A DNA stretch of 64,000 nt. Source: Arthrobacter saudimassiliensis (GTDB taxonomy: Bacteria > Actinomycetota > Actinomycetes > Actinomycetales > Micrococcaceae). Location: assembly GCA_900016675.1 (NCBI GenBank), contig LN483072.1, positions 372,001 to 436,000 on the forward strand, given 5' to 3'. Below are positions 17,314 through 25,003 of this stretch, piece by piece; position 1 is the first letter of the stretch, and every line of letters begins with the position of its first letter. A program made the position numbers and the translations under genes. The notes under the pieces are model-generated. The model worked only from the letters and a program-made list of their open reading frames with translations. It was not told the DNA's origin and ran no database searches.

Positions 17314-17592
17314 TCAGCGGATGGCGTTGGGGTGCCGGGCCAGCGGGGTAACCCGGATCCGCATGTACGGGTACATGGGGAAGCCGCTGAGCAGTCCGTG
17401 CAGTTCGTCGTTGGAGGCGACGTCGAATACCGAGTAGTTGGCGTATTCGCCGACCACCCGCCAGATGGAGGCGAGGCGGCCGTCCTCCTGGAGGCTGCGG
17501 GAGTACTTCTGCTCCTGCTCCTGCAGGCTGCGCACCTCCTCCGGAGACAGATGCGGCGGGAACGTGACATCCATGCGGGTCAGGAACAGCAT
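17314..17592 (-). CDS. catC: Muconolactone delta-isomerase
   Basis: 92 residues, the normal length for this small decameric isomerase, which converts muconolactone to 3-oxoadipate enol-lactone. Recognisable elements are MLFLTRMDVTFP at the start, QEQEQKYSRSLQEDGRLASIWRVVGEYANYSVFDV in the middle and PMYPYMRIRVTPLARHP at the end. GGAG lies upstream of the ATG at 17592. It follows catB by 67 bases on the same strand and is probably co-transcribed with it. Confidence 0.95.
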   Translation of the reverse strand: MLFLTRMDVTFPPHLSPEEVRSLQEQEQKYSRSLQEDGRLASIWRVVGEYANYSVFDVASNDELHGLLSGFPMYPYMRIRVTPLARHPNAIR

Positions 17593-17659
17593 GGTCTTCT
17601 CCTTTGAAGGGTCAGCTGGCGGGCGGGTCGGGGCCGGCCGCCGGCGCGGTGAGTCGGGG

Positions 17660-18760
17660 TCAGTCCAGGCGGTAGGCGGCGAGCTTGTCCTCGTCAACGG
17701 CGGCACCGACGCCGGGTACGTCGCGGACGGCGATGGTGCCGTCCACGATGCGCAGGGGGTCGGCGAGCAGATCGTCGGACATGTCGAGGAAGTTGGACAG
17801 TTCCCCCGCGCGCCGGCTGGTGGCCTCGTGGGCAGCGCCGAAGGTGACGGTGGCGAGGGAACCGATCTGGGCGTCGATCTGGTTGCCCATGGTCACGTCG
17901 ACGCCGAGCCCGGTGCACAGCCCGAGGATTTCGGTGGCCTCGGTGAAGCCGGAGCGGGCGGTCTTGATGCAGATGGCGTTGCAGCCGCCGGAGAGCAGCT
18001 CCCGGGATACGTCGCCGGCCGTGGGCACGGACTCGTCGCCGACCACCGGGATGGGCGATTTCTCCACCAGCCGGCGCCGGCTGAGCACTTCCTTGGCGTC
18101 GCAGGGTTCTTCAAGCAGCGTCAGGCCGAGGCCCTCGGTGCGACGCAGCACCTCCAGCGCCTCGTTGGCGGTCCAGCCGCGGTTGGCGTCCAGGTAGATC
18201 TCGACGTCGTCGCCGAGCCCGTCACGCAGGACCCGACAGGCCTCGATATCCAGGGCGAGCGGGCGGCGGCCCACCTTGAGCTTGAAGGTGGTGATTCCGT
18301 ACAGCTCGCCGAAGCGCAGGGCTTCTTCCAGCAGTTCCGCTGCAGGCCGGAAGCCGAGCATGTGGCTGACCCGCATCCGGTCCGTCCAGCCGCCGAGCAG
18401 CCGGTGCACCGGCTCGCCGACGGCCTGGCCGATGGCGTCCCAGACGGCGATATCCAGCGCGCCTTTGGCCACCTGGTTGTTGATGGTCCTGCGCAGCACG
18501 GCGTGGATCCGCTCCCGGTCCATGATGTCCAGACCGAGCAGCTGCGGGGCGAAGACCTGGTCGATGACGGCGGTGATGGACGCCTGCGTCTCGCCGTAGG
18601 TGTACGGGCGGGGCGGGGCGTCGGCGATGCCGACCACGCCGTCGTCGGTGTACACACGGATCAGGACGTGGTCCGCGGTGGCGACCTCGCCGCTGGCGAA
18701 CTTCAGCGGGTGGGTGTACGGGATGGCATAGGGGATCGCTTCGATCCGCTCGATTTTCAC
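17660..18760 (-). CDS. catB: Muconate cycloisomerase
   Basis: 366 residues of the enolase superfamily, turning cis,cis-muconate into muconolactone. The catalytic lysines are in TFKLKVG (K160, K162), the Mg/Mn ligands are D191 (YLDANRGWT), E217 or E218 (LLEEPCD) and D242 (VVGDESV), and the second-side lysine is K266 (ICIKTARSG). The start is a GTG whose last bases form the catR stop codon (GTGA overlap), so catB translation is coupled to that of its regulator. The 3-oxoadipate enol-lactone hydrolase needed next is not encoded in this window. Confidence 0.95.
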   Translation of the reverse strand: MKIERIEAIPYAIPYTHPLKFASGEVATADHVLIRVYTDDGVVGIADAPPRPYTYGETQASITAVIDQVFAPQLLGLDIMDRERIHAVLRRTINNQVAKGALDIAVWDAIGQAVGEPVHRLLGGWTDRMRVSHMLGFRPAAELLEEALRFGELYGITTFKLKVGRRPLALDIEACRVLRDGLGDDVEIYLDANRGWTANEALEVLRRTEGLGLTLLEEPCDAKEVLSRRRLVEKSPIPVVGDESVPTAGDVSRELLSGGCNAICIKTARSGFTEATEILGLCTGLGVDVTMGNQIDAQIGSLATVTFGAAHEATSRRAGELSNFLDMSDDLLADPLRIVDGTIAVRDVPGVGAAVDEDKLAAYRLD

Positions 18761-19656
18761 GGGGTGGTTCCTTCTGACGGGGTCAGGGTCTGGGCGTCGA
18801 AAAGGGAGAGGAAGTTCGCGATCAGCGGGCGGGCATCGCCTTTGCGGGAGGCCAGGGCGAGGTCGACTTCGGGGGCGTCTGTCAGGGCGCGGAAGACGAT
18901 GCCCTGCAGCCCGAAGGTGCTGCGCGGGGTGGGCACCAGTGCGATGCCCATTCCGGCTGCCACGAAGGAGAGCAGTGTGGAGGTTTCGCGGGCCTCCTGG
19001 ACGATGTCGGGACGGAAACCGGCGGATCTGGCGGCGTCGAGGAAAATGCCGCTGACCGCGGATTCGGCGGGATAGGAGATGAAGGGCTGGCCGGCGAGAT
19101 CGGCCAGCCGCAGTTCATCACGGATCGCGAGCGGGTGCTGCTCGGGCAGGGCAAGGACCAGCTCGTCCTGGCCCAGGCGCAGCAGGTCCAGTGCCTCCGA
19201 GCGCACCGGCGGGCGCAGCAGGGCCACATCGATGCGGTTCTCCTCCAGCGCCCGTTCCATCTGCGGGGTGAGCATTTCGCCGTGGACGTTCAGCCGCAGC
19301 CCGGGCATCCGGGTCCGGGCCGCTTCGACGATCCGGGGCATCAGCCGGTACATGGTGGATCCGGCCACCCCGATCCGGACCACGCCGCTGGCGCCCTGCC
19401 CGACCAGCTGCACGTCCTGGGCCACCTGGTCGAGGTCGGCGAGGATGCCGCGGGCACGGTCCAGGAGCAGCTCGCCGGCGGGTGTGAGTTCCACCTTGCG
19501 GGTGGTGCGGACCAGCAGCTGGGTCTTCAGCTGTTCCTCGAGCTGCTTGATCTGCTGGGAGAGCGGAGGTTGCGCCATGTGCAGGCGCTCGGCCGCGCGG
19601 CCGAAGTGCTTTTCCTCCGCCACGGCGACGAAATACCGCAGGTGCCGTGTTTCCAT
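18757..19656 (-). CDS. catR: LysR-family regulator of catechol degradation
   Basis: 299 residues. The first 60 form the LysR winged helix-turn-helix (METRHLRYFVAVAEEKHFGRAAERLHMAQPPLSQQIKQLEEQL); the rest is the two-lobed inducer-binding domain, which in CatR/CatM relatives binds cis,cis-muconate. In most relatives catR is divergent from its target, but here it is the first gene of the catRBC transcription unit and overlaps catB by four bases, so autoregulation would also set catB expression. A copy of the shared ben/cat motif lies in its own promoter, and CatR is the best candidate to bind all three copies. Confidence 0.9.
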   Translation of the reverse strand: METRHLRYFVAVAEEKHFGRAAERLHMAQPPLSQQIKQLEEQLKTQLLVRTTRKVELTPAGELLLDRARGILADLDQVAQDVQLVGQGASGVVRIGVAGSTMYRLMPRIVEAARTRMPGLRLNVHGEMLTPQMERALEENRIDVALLRPPVRSEALDLLRLGQDELVLALPEQHPLAIRDELRLADLAGQPFISYPAESAVSGIFLDAARSAGFRPDIVQEARETSTLLSFVAAGMGIALVPTPRSTFGLQGIVFRALTDAPEVDLALASRKGDARPLIANFLSLFDAQTLTPSEGTTP

Positions 19657-19698
19657 CTCCGCCTTTCGTTGATCCGGCGCGAATGTGCCGTGAATCTC

Positions 19699-19751
19699 AC
19701 CCTAGGCGGAGGAACTATGTGGGGGAAATACTCATATCTGCTGTATTGAGA
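19699..19751 (-). promoter_or_regulatory. catRBC promoter with ben/cat shared operator motif
   Basis: On the minus strand TCTCAAT (19751-19745), 13 bases, GTATTT (19731-19726), 21 bases, then TAGGGT (19704-19699) as the -10 box, 43 bases before the catR ATG. Only this copy also contains the dyad ATAC-N11-GTAT. Eight bases further upstream ACTAAGAC matches the catA copy. Confidence 0.65.
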
Positions 19752-19783
19752 CGTTGAAGGTCTTAGTAATACAGAGGCGGGGA

Positions 19784-19819
19784 GGGGCCGGGCGGATGTC
19801 CGTCTGTCCTCCCGGCCCC
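19784..19819 (-). terminator. Hairpin after the LRV-domain gene
   Basis: GGGGCCGGG (19784-19792) pairs with CCCGGCCCC (19811-19819), with a small CGGA/TCCG inner stem. It lies about 45 bases past the end of the minus-strand gene at 19863 and would separate it from the catR promoter. No long T-run follows. Confidence 0.45.
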
Positions 19820-19862
19820 CCGCTGGCTGCTGTTTTCCGGCAGCTCCCCGCTGCGAAAGCTG

Positions 19863-20258
19863 TCAGCCGGCGGTGCTGCGGCGGGCCAGCGCGGCGTCGA
19901 CCGCGGGGTCGCCGAGGCCGCGCAGCCAGGTGAGCAGGTCGGCGCTGGCGGCCGGGTTGGCGGCGATGGCCGGGCGGGCGTGCGGATGCTCCATGGCCAG
20001 CTCGCGCAGCCGGCGGGAGGAGACGCCGGGGTCCTCGGCCTGGGCGAGGATCGCAACTTCGGCCGGGTCGACCTTGGCGGCCGGGGCGGCGGAGGCGCCG
20101 GCGTCGACCACGTCGGCGGCGGGAATGTTCATCAGCGGGCCGTCCTGGCTGCTGCGGATGCTCTCCGGGCGGGCGGCCGGTGCGGCCTGCGCGGGTGCGT
20201 CCTCGGGGGTGTGGTCTGCAGCGGTTTCGGCCGGGTGCTCCTGGATTTCGTTCTGCAT
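19863..20258 (-). CDS. Leucine-rich-repeat-variant (LRV)-like domain protein, unknown function
   Basis: 131 residues from the ATG at 20258 (GGAGG nine bases upstream). The N-terminal half is acidic, alanine- and proline-rich and probably disordered. The C-terminal 65 residues (VDPAEVAILAQAEDPGVSSRRLRELAMEHPHARPAIAANPAASADLLTWL) match the helical LRV-type repeat found at the N-terminus of many actinobacterial membrane and stress proteins: a short helix, then the HPHARPAIAANP turn. Here the domain stands alone without the usual zinc-ribbon or membrane part. It is divergent from the coiled, membrane-anchored protein at 20515. Confidence 0.7.
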   Translation of the reverse strand: MQNEIQEHPAETAADHTPEDAPAQAAPAARPESIRSSQDGPLMNIPAADVVDAGASAAPAAKVDPAEVAILAQAEDPGVSSRRLRELAMEHPHARPAIAANPAASADLLTWLRGLGDPAVDAALARRSTAG

Positions 20259-20514
20259 GGCATCCTCCAATTCATCAGTAGCCTTGCCTTTATCCTTGCA
20301 GACGCGGCCCCGGGCGCCGAATCCGGCGCTACGCAGCGGCGGGCCGCGGTTTGCGGTTCGCCCCCGGTTTTCCAAGTAGTTGCGCTGGCGCGGACGCGTC
20401 GGGACTCGTAGTGTGCCGCCCGTCCGGCGCCGGCGCGCCGGCCGGTTGCCTCCTTGGATCGGGCGCCGGCGCCGGCCCCTGAGTCCGACAGTGCGTGCTG
20501 GGAAGGGTGCTGGG

Positions 20515-21579
20515 ATGAATTTGGACTGGTTGGAGTGGATTCTGCCCGCCCTGCTGGCGGTGGTGCTGGCCGTCGGCGGCACGGCCGCGGGCTGGGCCGG
20601 GTGCCTGCTGTGGCAGCGGCGGCGGGAACTCAGCGCCCTGCGCGAGCTGGTCACCCAGCTGCACCTGAAACGGGCGCTGGCGGCCGACGGGCCCGGCACG
20701 GTGGACCCGGTGCACGATCCGGTGCGCTGCCGCTCCGCGGTCGCCGACGTCCGCGGCCAGGTGCGCGAGGCGCTGGCCGAGCTGCGGCCCGGATCGGTGA
20801 AGGTCGCGGCCGTGCTGGTGGACATGGAGGCCGCCTGCGCCCGGTACCTGCAGGAGGTGTCCGCCGCACCGGGCAGCTACGCGGCCCGGCTGCCGGGGCT
20901 GCGCCTGGAGCTGCACGCCGGGCTGCGCCGACTGTGCAGCCTGCGCGAGGACCTGGAGTACCTGGCGCCGGGCCAGCGCGGCGATGCCCGCGCCGCCGAA
21001 CGCGAGGCGTCCGCGGCCCGGGTCGCGGAACAGCTCGCCCGACGGCGCGCTGCGGCCGACGCCGGCACCGGCCGCACTGGCCGGGCCGACAGTGCGGCGG
21101 ACCCGGGCAGCACCCGGATGGAACCCGTTGCGGCAGCGTCCGGCGCCGGCAAGGTTGCCCGGACCGGGGAGATGACCAGCCATACCCGCCCCGGGCAGGG
21201 GAAGGTCCCGGGGCAGCCGCGGCACCGTGCGCCGGTTGCCCCCGGCCCCGCCCGCCGCGGTTTGATCGGGCGGCGGCGCCGGGAGGACCGCGCCACAGCC
21301 GACGACGCCGCCCGCTGGCTGCCGCAGACCCCGGTGTCCGCGGCGACCGCGGCCCACACCGGAGCCGAGGGAAAGGTGAAGCAGCCGACGGCGGCGGCTC
21401 CCGCCGTCGTCGTGCCCGCCGCTCCGGTGACCGTGGCGGCGCCTGCCGTCACGGAAACGGCCCTGATTCCGCCGCCCGTGCCGGTGGCGGCCGTACCGGC
21501 GCCGTCCCCGCCGGCCGTGCGCGGCGGCAAGAGCAGCATCAACAAGGCCGCGCGGAACCGGCGCCGGCAAAAGGTCTAG
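20515..21579 (+). CDS. Membrane-anchored Ala/Pro-rich protein, unknown function
   Basis: 354 residues from the ATG at 20515, with GGAAGGG upstream. One N-terminal membrane helix (about residues 8-30, WILPALLAVVLAVGGTAAGW) is followed by basic WQRRRE, placing the rest in the cytoplasm. Residues about 35-160 are helical and partly coiled, and include a single CRSAVADVRGQVREALAELRPGSVKVAAVLVDMEAACARYL segment. The last 200 residues are low-complexity (Ala, Pro, Arg, Gly) and end in a basic KAARNRRRQKV tail that might bind nucleic acid or acidic lipids. I do not recognise the family. Confidence 0.65.
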   Translation: MNLDWLEWILPALLAVVLAVGGTAAGWAGCLLWQRRRELSALRELVTQLHLKRALAADGPGTVDPVHDPVRCRSAVADVRGQVREALAELRPGSVKVAAVLVDMEAACARYLQEVSAAPGSYAARLPGLRLELHAGLRRLCSLREDLEYLAPGQRGDARAAEREASAARVAEQLARRRAAADAGTGRTGRADSAADPGSTRMEPVAAASGAGKVARTGEMTSHTRPGQGKVPGQPRHRAPVAPGPARRGLIGRRRREDRATADDAARWLPQTPVSAATAAHTGAEGKVKQPTAAAPAVVVPAAPVTVAAPAVTETALIPPPVPVAAVPAPSPPAVRGGKSSINKAARNRRRQKV

Positions 21580-21643
21580 GCGGTACCGTGCTGCCCCGCT
21601 CCCCCGAAGGCAGGAGAATGCGGGGCGGCGCGGCAGCCGGCGG

Positions 21644-22084
21644 CTACCGGGTCCAGCCGATGATGAACGCGACCGTGAAGAAGAGCAGCAGCGACAGCAG
21701 CGGGGCGACGACGGCGCCGACGATCGCGCTGAGGCCGGGACGGTGGCCGGCCGGGCGCTGCACCGCGACGATGCCCAGGATGAACGCCGTGATCCCCAGG
21801 GCGCCCCAGAGCAGCTGGCTGCCCAGCAGCCCGTAGGCGAGGCCGGTGAGCGGGTTGGGATTCCCCGGGTTGCTGGACAGGTCCCAGGTGCTGACGATGG
21901 TGCCGGCGACGGCGGAGGCCAGCAGGGACCCGGCGGCGGCGGTGATCATCAGGCGCAGGCCCGCTCTTGCGGCCCGGCCCGGCTCCGTCGGGGCCGCCGG
22001 CGCGGGCGGCTGGGCAGGCTGGCCGGCTGTGTGCCAGGCGGGCTGGTGGGGCGACGGCGGATTCGCGGGCGGCGGCATGCTCAT
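21644..22084 (-). CDS. Small integral membrane protein, unknown function
   Basis: 146 residues. A proline-rich cytoplasmic N-terminus (about 40 residues) precedes three membrane segments: LMITAAAGSLLASAVAGTIV, LLWGALGITAFILGIVAVQR and LSAIVGAVVAPLLSLLLFFTVAFIIG. The layout resembles actinobacterial DUF4190-like proteins. It lies 59 bases downstream of the Pel-like operon on the same strand and might be co-transcribed, but nothing links it to polysaccharide export. Confidence 0.6.
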   Translation of the reverse strand: MSMPPPANPPSPHQPAWHTAGQPAQPPAPAAPTEPGRAARAGLRLMITAAAGSLLASAVAGTIVSTWDLSSNPGNPNPLTGLAYGLLGSQLLWGALGITAFILGIVAVQRPAGHRPGLSAIVGAVVAPLLSLLLFFTVAFIIGWTR

Positions 22085-22143
22085 CGGATCAGCGTAGGAA
22101 AAGGCCTTCGCTGTTCCGAGTTATGACGTGCCTGCTCGGCCGC

Positions 22144-23220
22144 TCAGCCCGCCCGGCGGAAGATCACACCCCGCTGCGCCGGCAGCACCACCGACGACGG
22201 TGCCGGCCGGCCCGCGGCGTCGACCATGCCCGCCGGGACACGCACCTTCCGCCGGCGCCGGCCGTCCCGGTTGAAGTTCACGGCCGCGAAGCCGGCGTCG
22301 AACTCCCGCCACCAGGTGTGGCCGCGGCCCTGCGGGGCGGCGCGTGGGCCACCCAGCTGCCAGTCCAGTTCGGGGGCGTGCTGGAGGCGGCTGTAGTCGT
22401 CGTGCGCGGTCGCCGAGTAGGCTCCCCGGCCGCCGCCGAAGATCCAGAACGCGGACAGCCCGTAGGTGACGTTCGGGTGCCGGTCGTCGCCGTCGGTCGG
22501 CACCCGCAGGATGGACAGCCCCGGCCCGGCGGCCTGCGGCAGCTGCGCCTCCGCGGTGACGGGGTCGAACAGGTGCACCGGGCTGTAGCCGAGCCAGACC
22601 TCCTCGAACCCGCCGCCGTACGCGGCGTGCGCGTTCCACCGGCCGGGTTCGCGGCGGGATTCGGCGATGTTCGGGACCAGGAGCTTCCCGACGGCGTTCA
22701 GCGCGGCCCCGGCGGCGTGCACCAGCTCGCCCACGGCGCTGCGGATCCCTGCCATGTCGGCGGCACCGGTGATGGGCAGGCGCAGGCCGTAGTAGTCGTC
22801 GAACACGTCGTTGTCCGCCATCACCCCGTCGAAGGGCGAGCCGCGCAGCTCCGCGGTCACGTTCTCCACCCAGCGCCGCCGGTATCCCGGATCCCAGACC
22901 CGCATCTGCCAGTGCCCCGGATACCGCTCCCACTCGATCCGGGTGCCGTCCAGGCGGGTGGCGAACCACCCGCCGTCGTCCGCCTCCGCCTCCGCAAACG
23001 AGACCCCTGAACTGTAGACCGGGCCCGGTTCGTAGCTGCGGGTGGAGGACAGGCACTTGTAGCAGAGGACCGTCATGTCCGGGCGCAGCCGCTTCAGCTC
23101 GCGGGCGGCGTCGGTCTCCCAGGGCTGCAGGATCGCCGCCCGGTAGTGCGCGGCCGCGAAGTCGAGCTCGCCCGGTTGCAGCGGCCCGCCGTAGCGGATC
23201 CAGGCGCCGACGCCGGTCAC
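22144..23220 (-). CDS. GHL15-like putative glycoside hydrolase of the Pel-like operon
   Basis: 358 residues from a GTG that shares bases with the pelF stop codon (GTGA at 23220-23217). The sequence suggests a TIM-barrel hydrolase: WIRYGGPLQPGELDFAAAHYRAAILQPWE at the start, VLCYKCLSSTR, WQMRVWDPGYRRRWVENVTAEL, FDGVMADNDVFDDYYGL (acidic residues likely in the active site) and a late beta domain with GFAAVNFNRDG. This pattern fits the putative GHL15/GH114-like group. No signal peptide is visible. In classical Pel systems a hydrolase domain of PelA trims the polymer; this protein may play a comparable role, though from position and fold type only. Confidence 0.6.
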   Translation of the reverse strand: MTGVGAWIRYGGPLQPGELDFAAAHYRAAILQPWETDAARELKRLRPDMTVLCYKCLSSTRSYEPGPVYSSGVSFAEAEADDGGWFATRLDGTRIEWERYPGHWQMRVWDPGYRRRWVENVTAELRGSPFDGVMADNDVFDDYYGLRLPITGAADMAGIRSAVGELVHAAGAALNAVGKLLVPNIAESRREPGRWNAHAAYGGGFEEVWLGYSPVHLFDPVTAEAQLPQAAGPGLSILRVPTDGDDRHPNVTYGLSAFWIFGGGRGAYSATAHDDYSRLQHAPELDWQLGGPRAAPQGRGHTWWREFDAGFAAVNFNRDGRRRRKVRVPAGMVDAAGRPAPSSVVLPAQRGVIFRRAG

Positions 23221-24914
23221 TGCACCTCCGGCAGCAGGTAGTCCAGTTCGGTGGTGGAGAGGTTGCGCAGCTCGGAGATGTCGCCGACGGTGCGGTAGAT
23301 CTCGTTGTAGGAGGACATGATTTCGTGCATCTGGAAGAACTCCTCCACCCGGGTGCGCGCGTTGTCGGCGTACTCGGCGTAGCGGTCCAGGTCGCCGATG
23401 ACGGCGCGGATCCGCTCGGCCATCTGCTGCACGTCGCCGGCGGCCACCAGCTCGCCGCAGGGGCCCACGGTCCGCCCGTCCGCCGTCGGCAGCGGATCGC
23501 CGACCAGCTGGCGCATGCCGCCGACGTCGGTGCCCACGGTCGGGATGCCGGCGGCCATCGCCTCGAGCACCACGATCGGCTGGCCCTCGTTGTAGCTGGG
23601 CAGCACCAGCAGGTCGAACTCGTCCAGCCGCTCCCGGACGTGGACGGTGCCGTGCACGGTCACGTGGTCCTGCAGGCCCAGGCTCTCGATCTTCGCCAGG
23701 CACGCCTCGTAGTAGTCCGGCACGTGCTCGGTGGGGCCGAGCACGTCCAGGTGCACGTTGGGGAAGCCGTGCCGGCGCAGCAGGTCGAGGCTGGAGAGCA
23801 GGTCCAGCAGGCCCTTGATCGGCACCACCCGGGCGATGTACGCGAGGTGCCAGGTGTGGTTGTCGCCCTGCTTGGCCAGCCGGGTCCGGGCGGCGAGCCG
23901 GGCCCGGTACTTCTCCTCGAACTCGGCGATGACCATGCCGTTGGGCACCACCACGGACTTGTCGATGTCGGTGCCCAGCCGGGCGGCCTCGGTGATCGCC
24001 GACGGGTAGAGGTAGGTGATCAGCGCCGCGCTCGGGTAGCAGAAGTGGCCCATTTCGATCCACCAGGCCATCCAGGCCCGCTGCTCGGCGGTGACGTCGT
24101 CGAAGGTGCGGTAGTCCTCGGAGGTGATGGACAGCGCCATGTTGCGCTCCAGCAGGGTATTCACCGTGTCGCGGACGTACAGGTTGTGTTCGGTGAGCAG
24201 GAACGAGGTGCCGTGGTCGCGGGCGGCGGCGGCGCCGAGCAGCGAGGCGTAGCCGGTGGTGTGCGCGTGGTAGACGCGGGCCCGGGGCATGGTTTCGCCC
24301 AGTACGGCGTAGGCGAGGGAGAAGAAGTTGCGCAGTGTCCAGAACGAGTCGGCCAGGGACAGGTTCAGCTGCGGCATCCGCTCCCCCAGTGCCTGCATGA
24401 ACTCGCGGGTGCCCAGCAGCGCCCAGAGCGGGTAGCGGCGGGTGCGGGCATTGAACCCCTCGTCGATCAGCTGCCAGAGCGGGTCCACGTCGCGGTCCTC
24501 GGACAGTGCGTAGAGCGCGTCGAACAGCCGGTGCGCCAGTGCGGTGCGTTCGGCCGGGCCCAGCCCCAGGTCCTTGGCGGTGGCGGCCATGAAGTCGTGC
24601 CGGTGTTCCTGTAGGGACAGGTAGACGGTGCGCACCCACAGCACGTTCTCCGGCATTCCGTACAGGTCCTCGCTGGGCGCGTCCGAGTCCCAGGCGATGT
24701 GGATGATGCCGTAGCTCAGGTCCGGGTTGTGGGTGACGATGTCGTGCACCACTGCCGACACGCCGCCCTTGAGGTAGGGGTAGGTGGACTCCATGACAAT
24801 GGCGACGTCCACGTCGGGGTAGTCGGCCTGCGCGGCCTGCACGGCGGCGGGCACGACGGCGCGGTCCTGGCTGAGGGCGGACCGGCGGGCCTTGGTCTTT
24901 TTGGTTCCGTACAT
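23217..24914 (-). CDS. pelF: PelF-type GT4 glycosyltransferase
   Basis: 565 residues. The opening VDVAIVMESTYPYLKGGVSAVVHDIV is the hallmark of PelF, the cytoplasmic UDP-sugar glycosyltransferase of Pel-type polysaccharides. The C-terminal GT-B lobe shows VPNGMVIAEFE, VPIKGLLDLLSSLDLL, VHGTVHVRERLDEFDLLVLPSYNEGQPIVVLEAMAAGIPTVGTDVGGMRQLV, including the acidic ExxxxxE region that binds the nucleotide sugar. GAAGGA precedes the ATG. It lies between the PelG-like gene (89 bases upstream) and the hydrolase gene (overlapping), forming a three-gene operon. PelD and PelE equivalents are not present in the window. Confidence 0.9.
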   Translation of the reverse strand: MYGTKKTKARRSALSQDRAVVPAAVQAAQADYPDVDVAIVMESTYPYLKGGVSAVVHDIVTHNPDLSYGIIHIAWDSDAPSEDLYGMPENVLWVRTVYLSLQEHRHDFMAATAKDLGLGPAERTALAHRLFDALYALSEDRDVDPLWQLIDEGFNARTRRYPLWALLGTREFMQALGERMPQLNLSLADSFWTLRNFFSLAYAVLGETMPRARVYHAHTTGYASLLGAAAARDHGTSFLLTEHNLYVRDTVNTLLERNMALSITSEDYRTFDDVTAEQRAWMAWWIEMGHFCYPSAALITYLYPSAITEAARLGTDIDKSVVVPNGMVIAEFEEKYRARLAARTRLAKQGDNHTWHLAYIARVVPIKGLLDLLSSLDLLRRHGFPNVHLDVLGPTEHVPDYYEACLAKIESLGLQDHVTVHGTVHVRERLDEFDLLVLPSYNEGQPIVVLEAMAAGIPTVGTDVGGMRQLVGDPLPTADGRTVGPCGELVAAGDVQQMAERIRAVIGDLDRYAEYADNARTRVEEFFQMHEIMSSYNEIYRTVGDISELRNLSTTELDYLLPEVQ

Positions 24915-25003
24915 GGCGGTGTCCTTCTGCGGAGGAGGTCAGCGGGATGGCGGGGGGCCGACGGCGCCGGTGCGGCCGACGTCGGCGGGTTCCGGGAAGC
25001 GGG

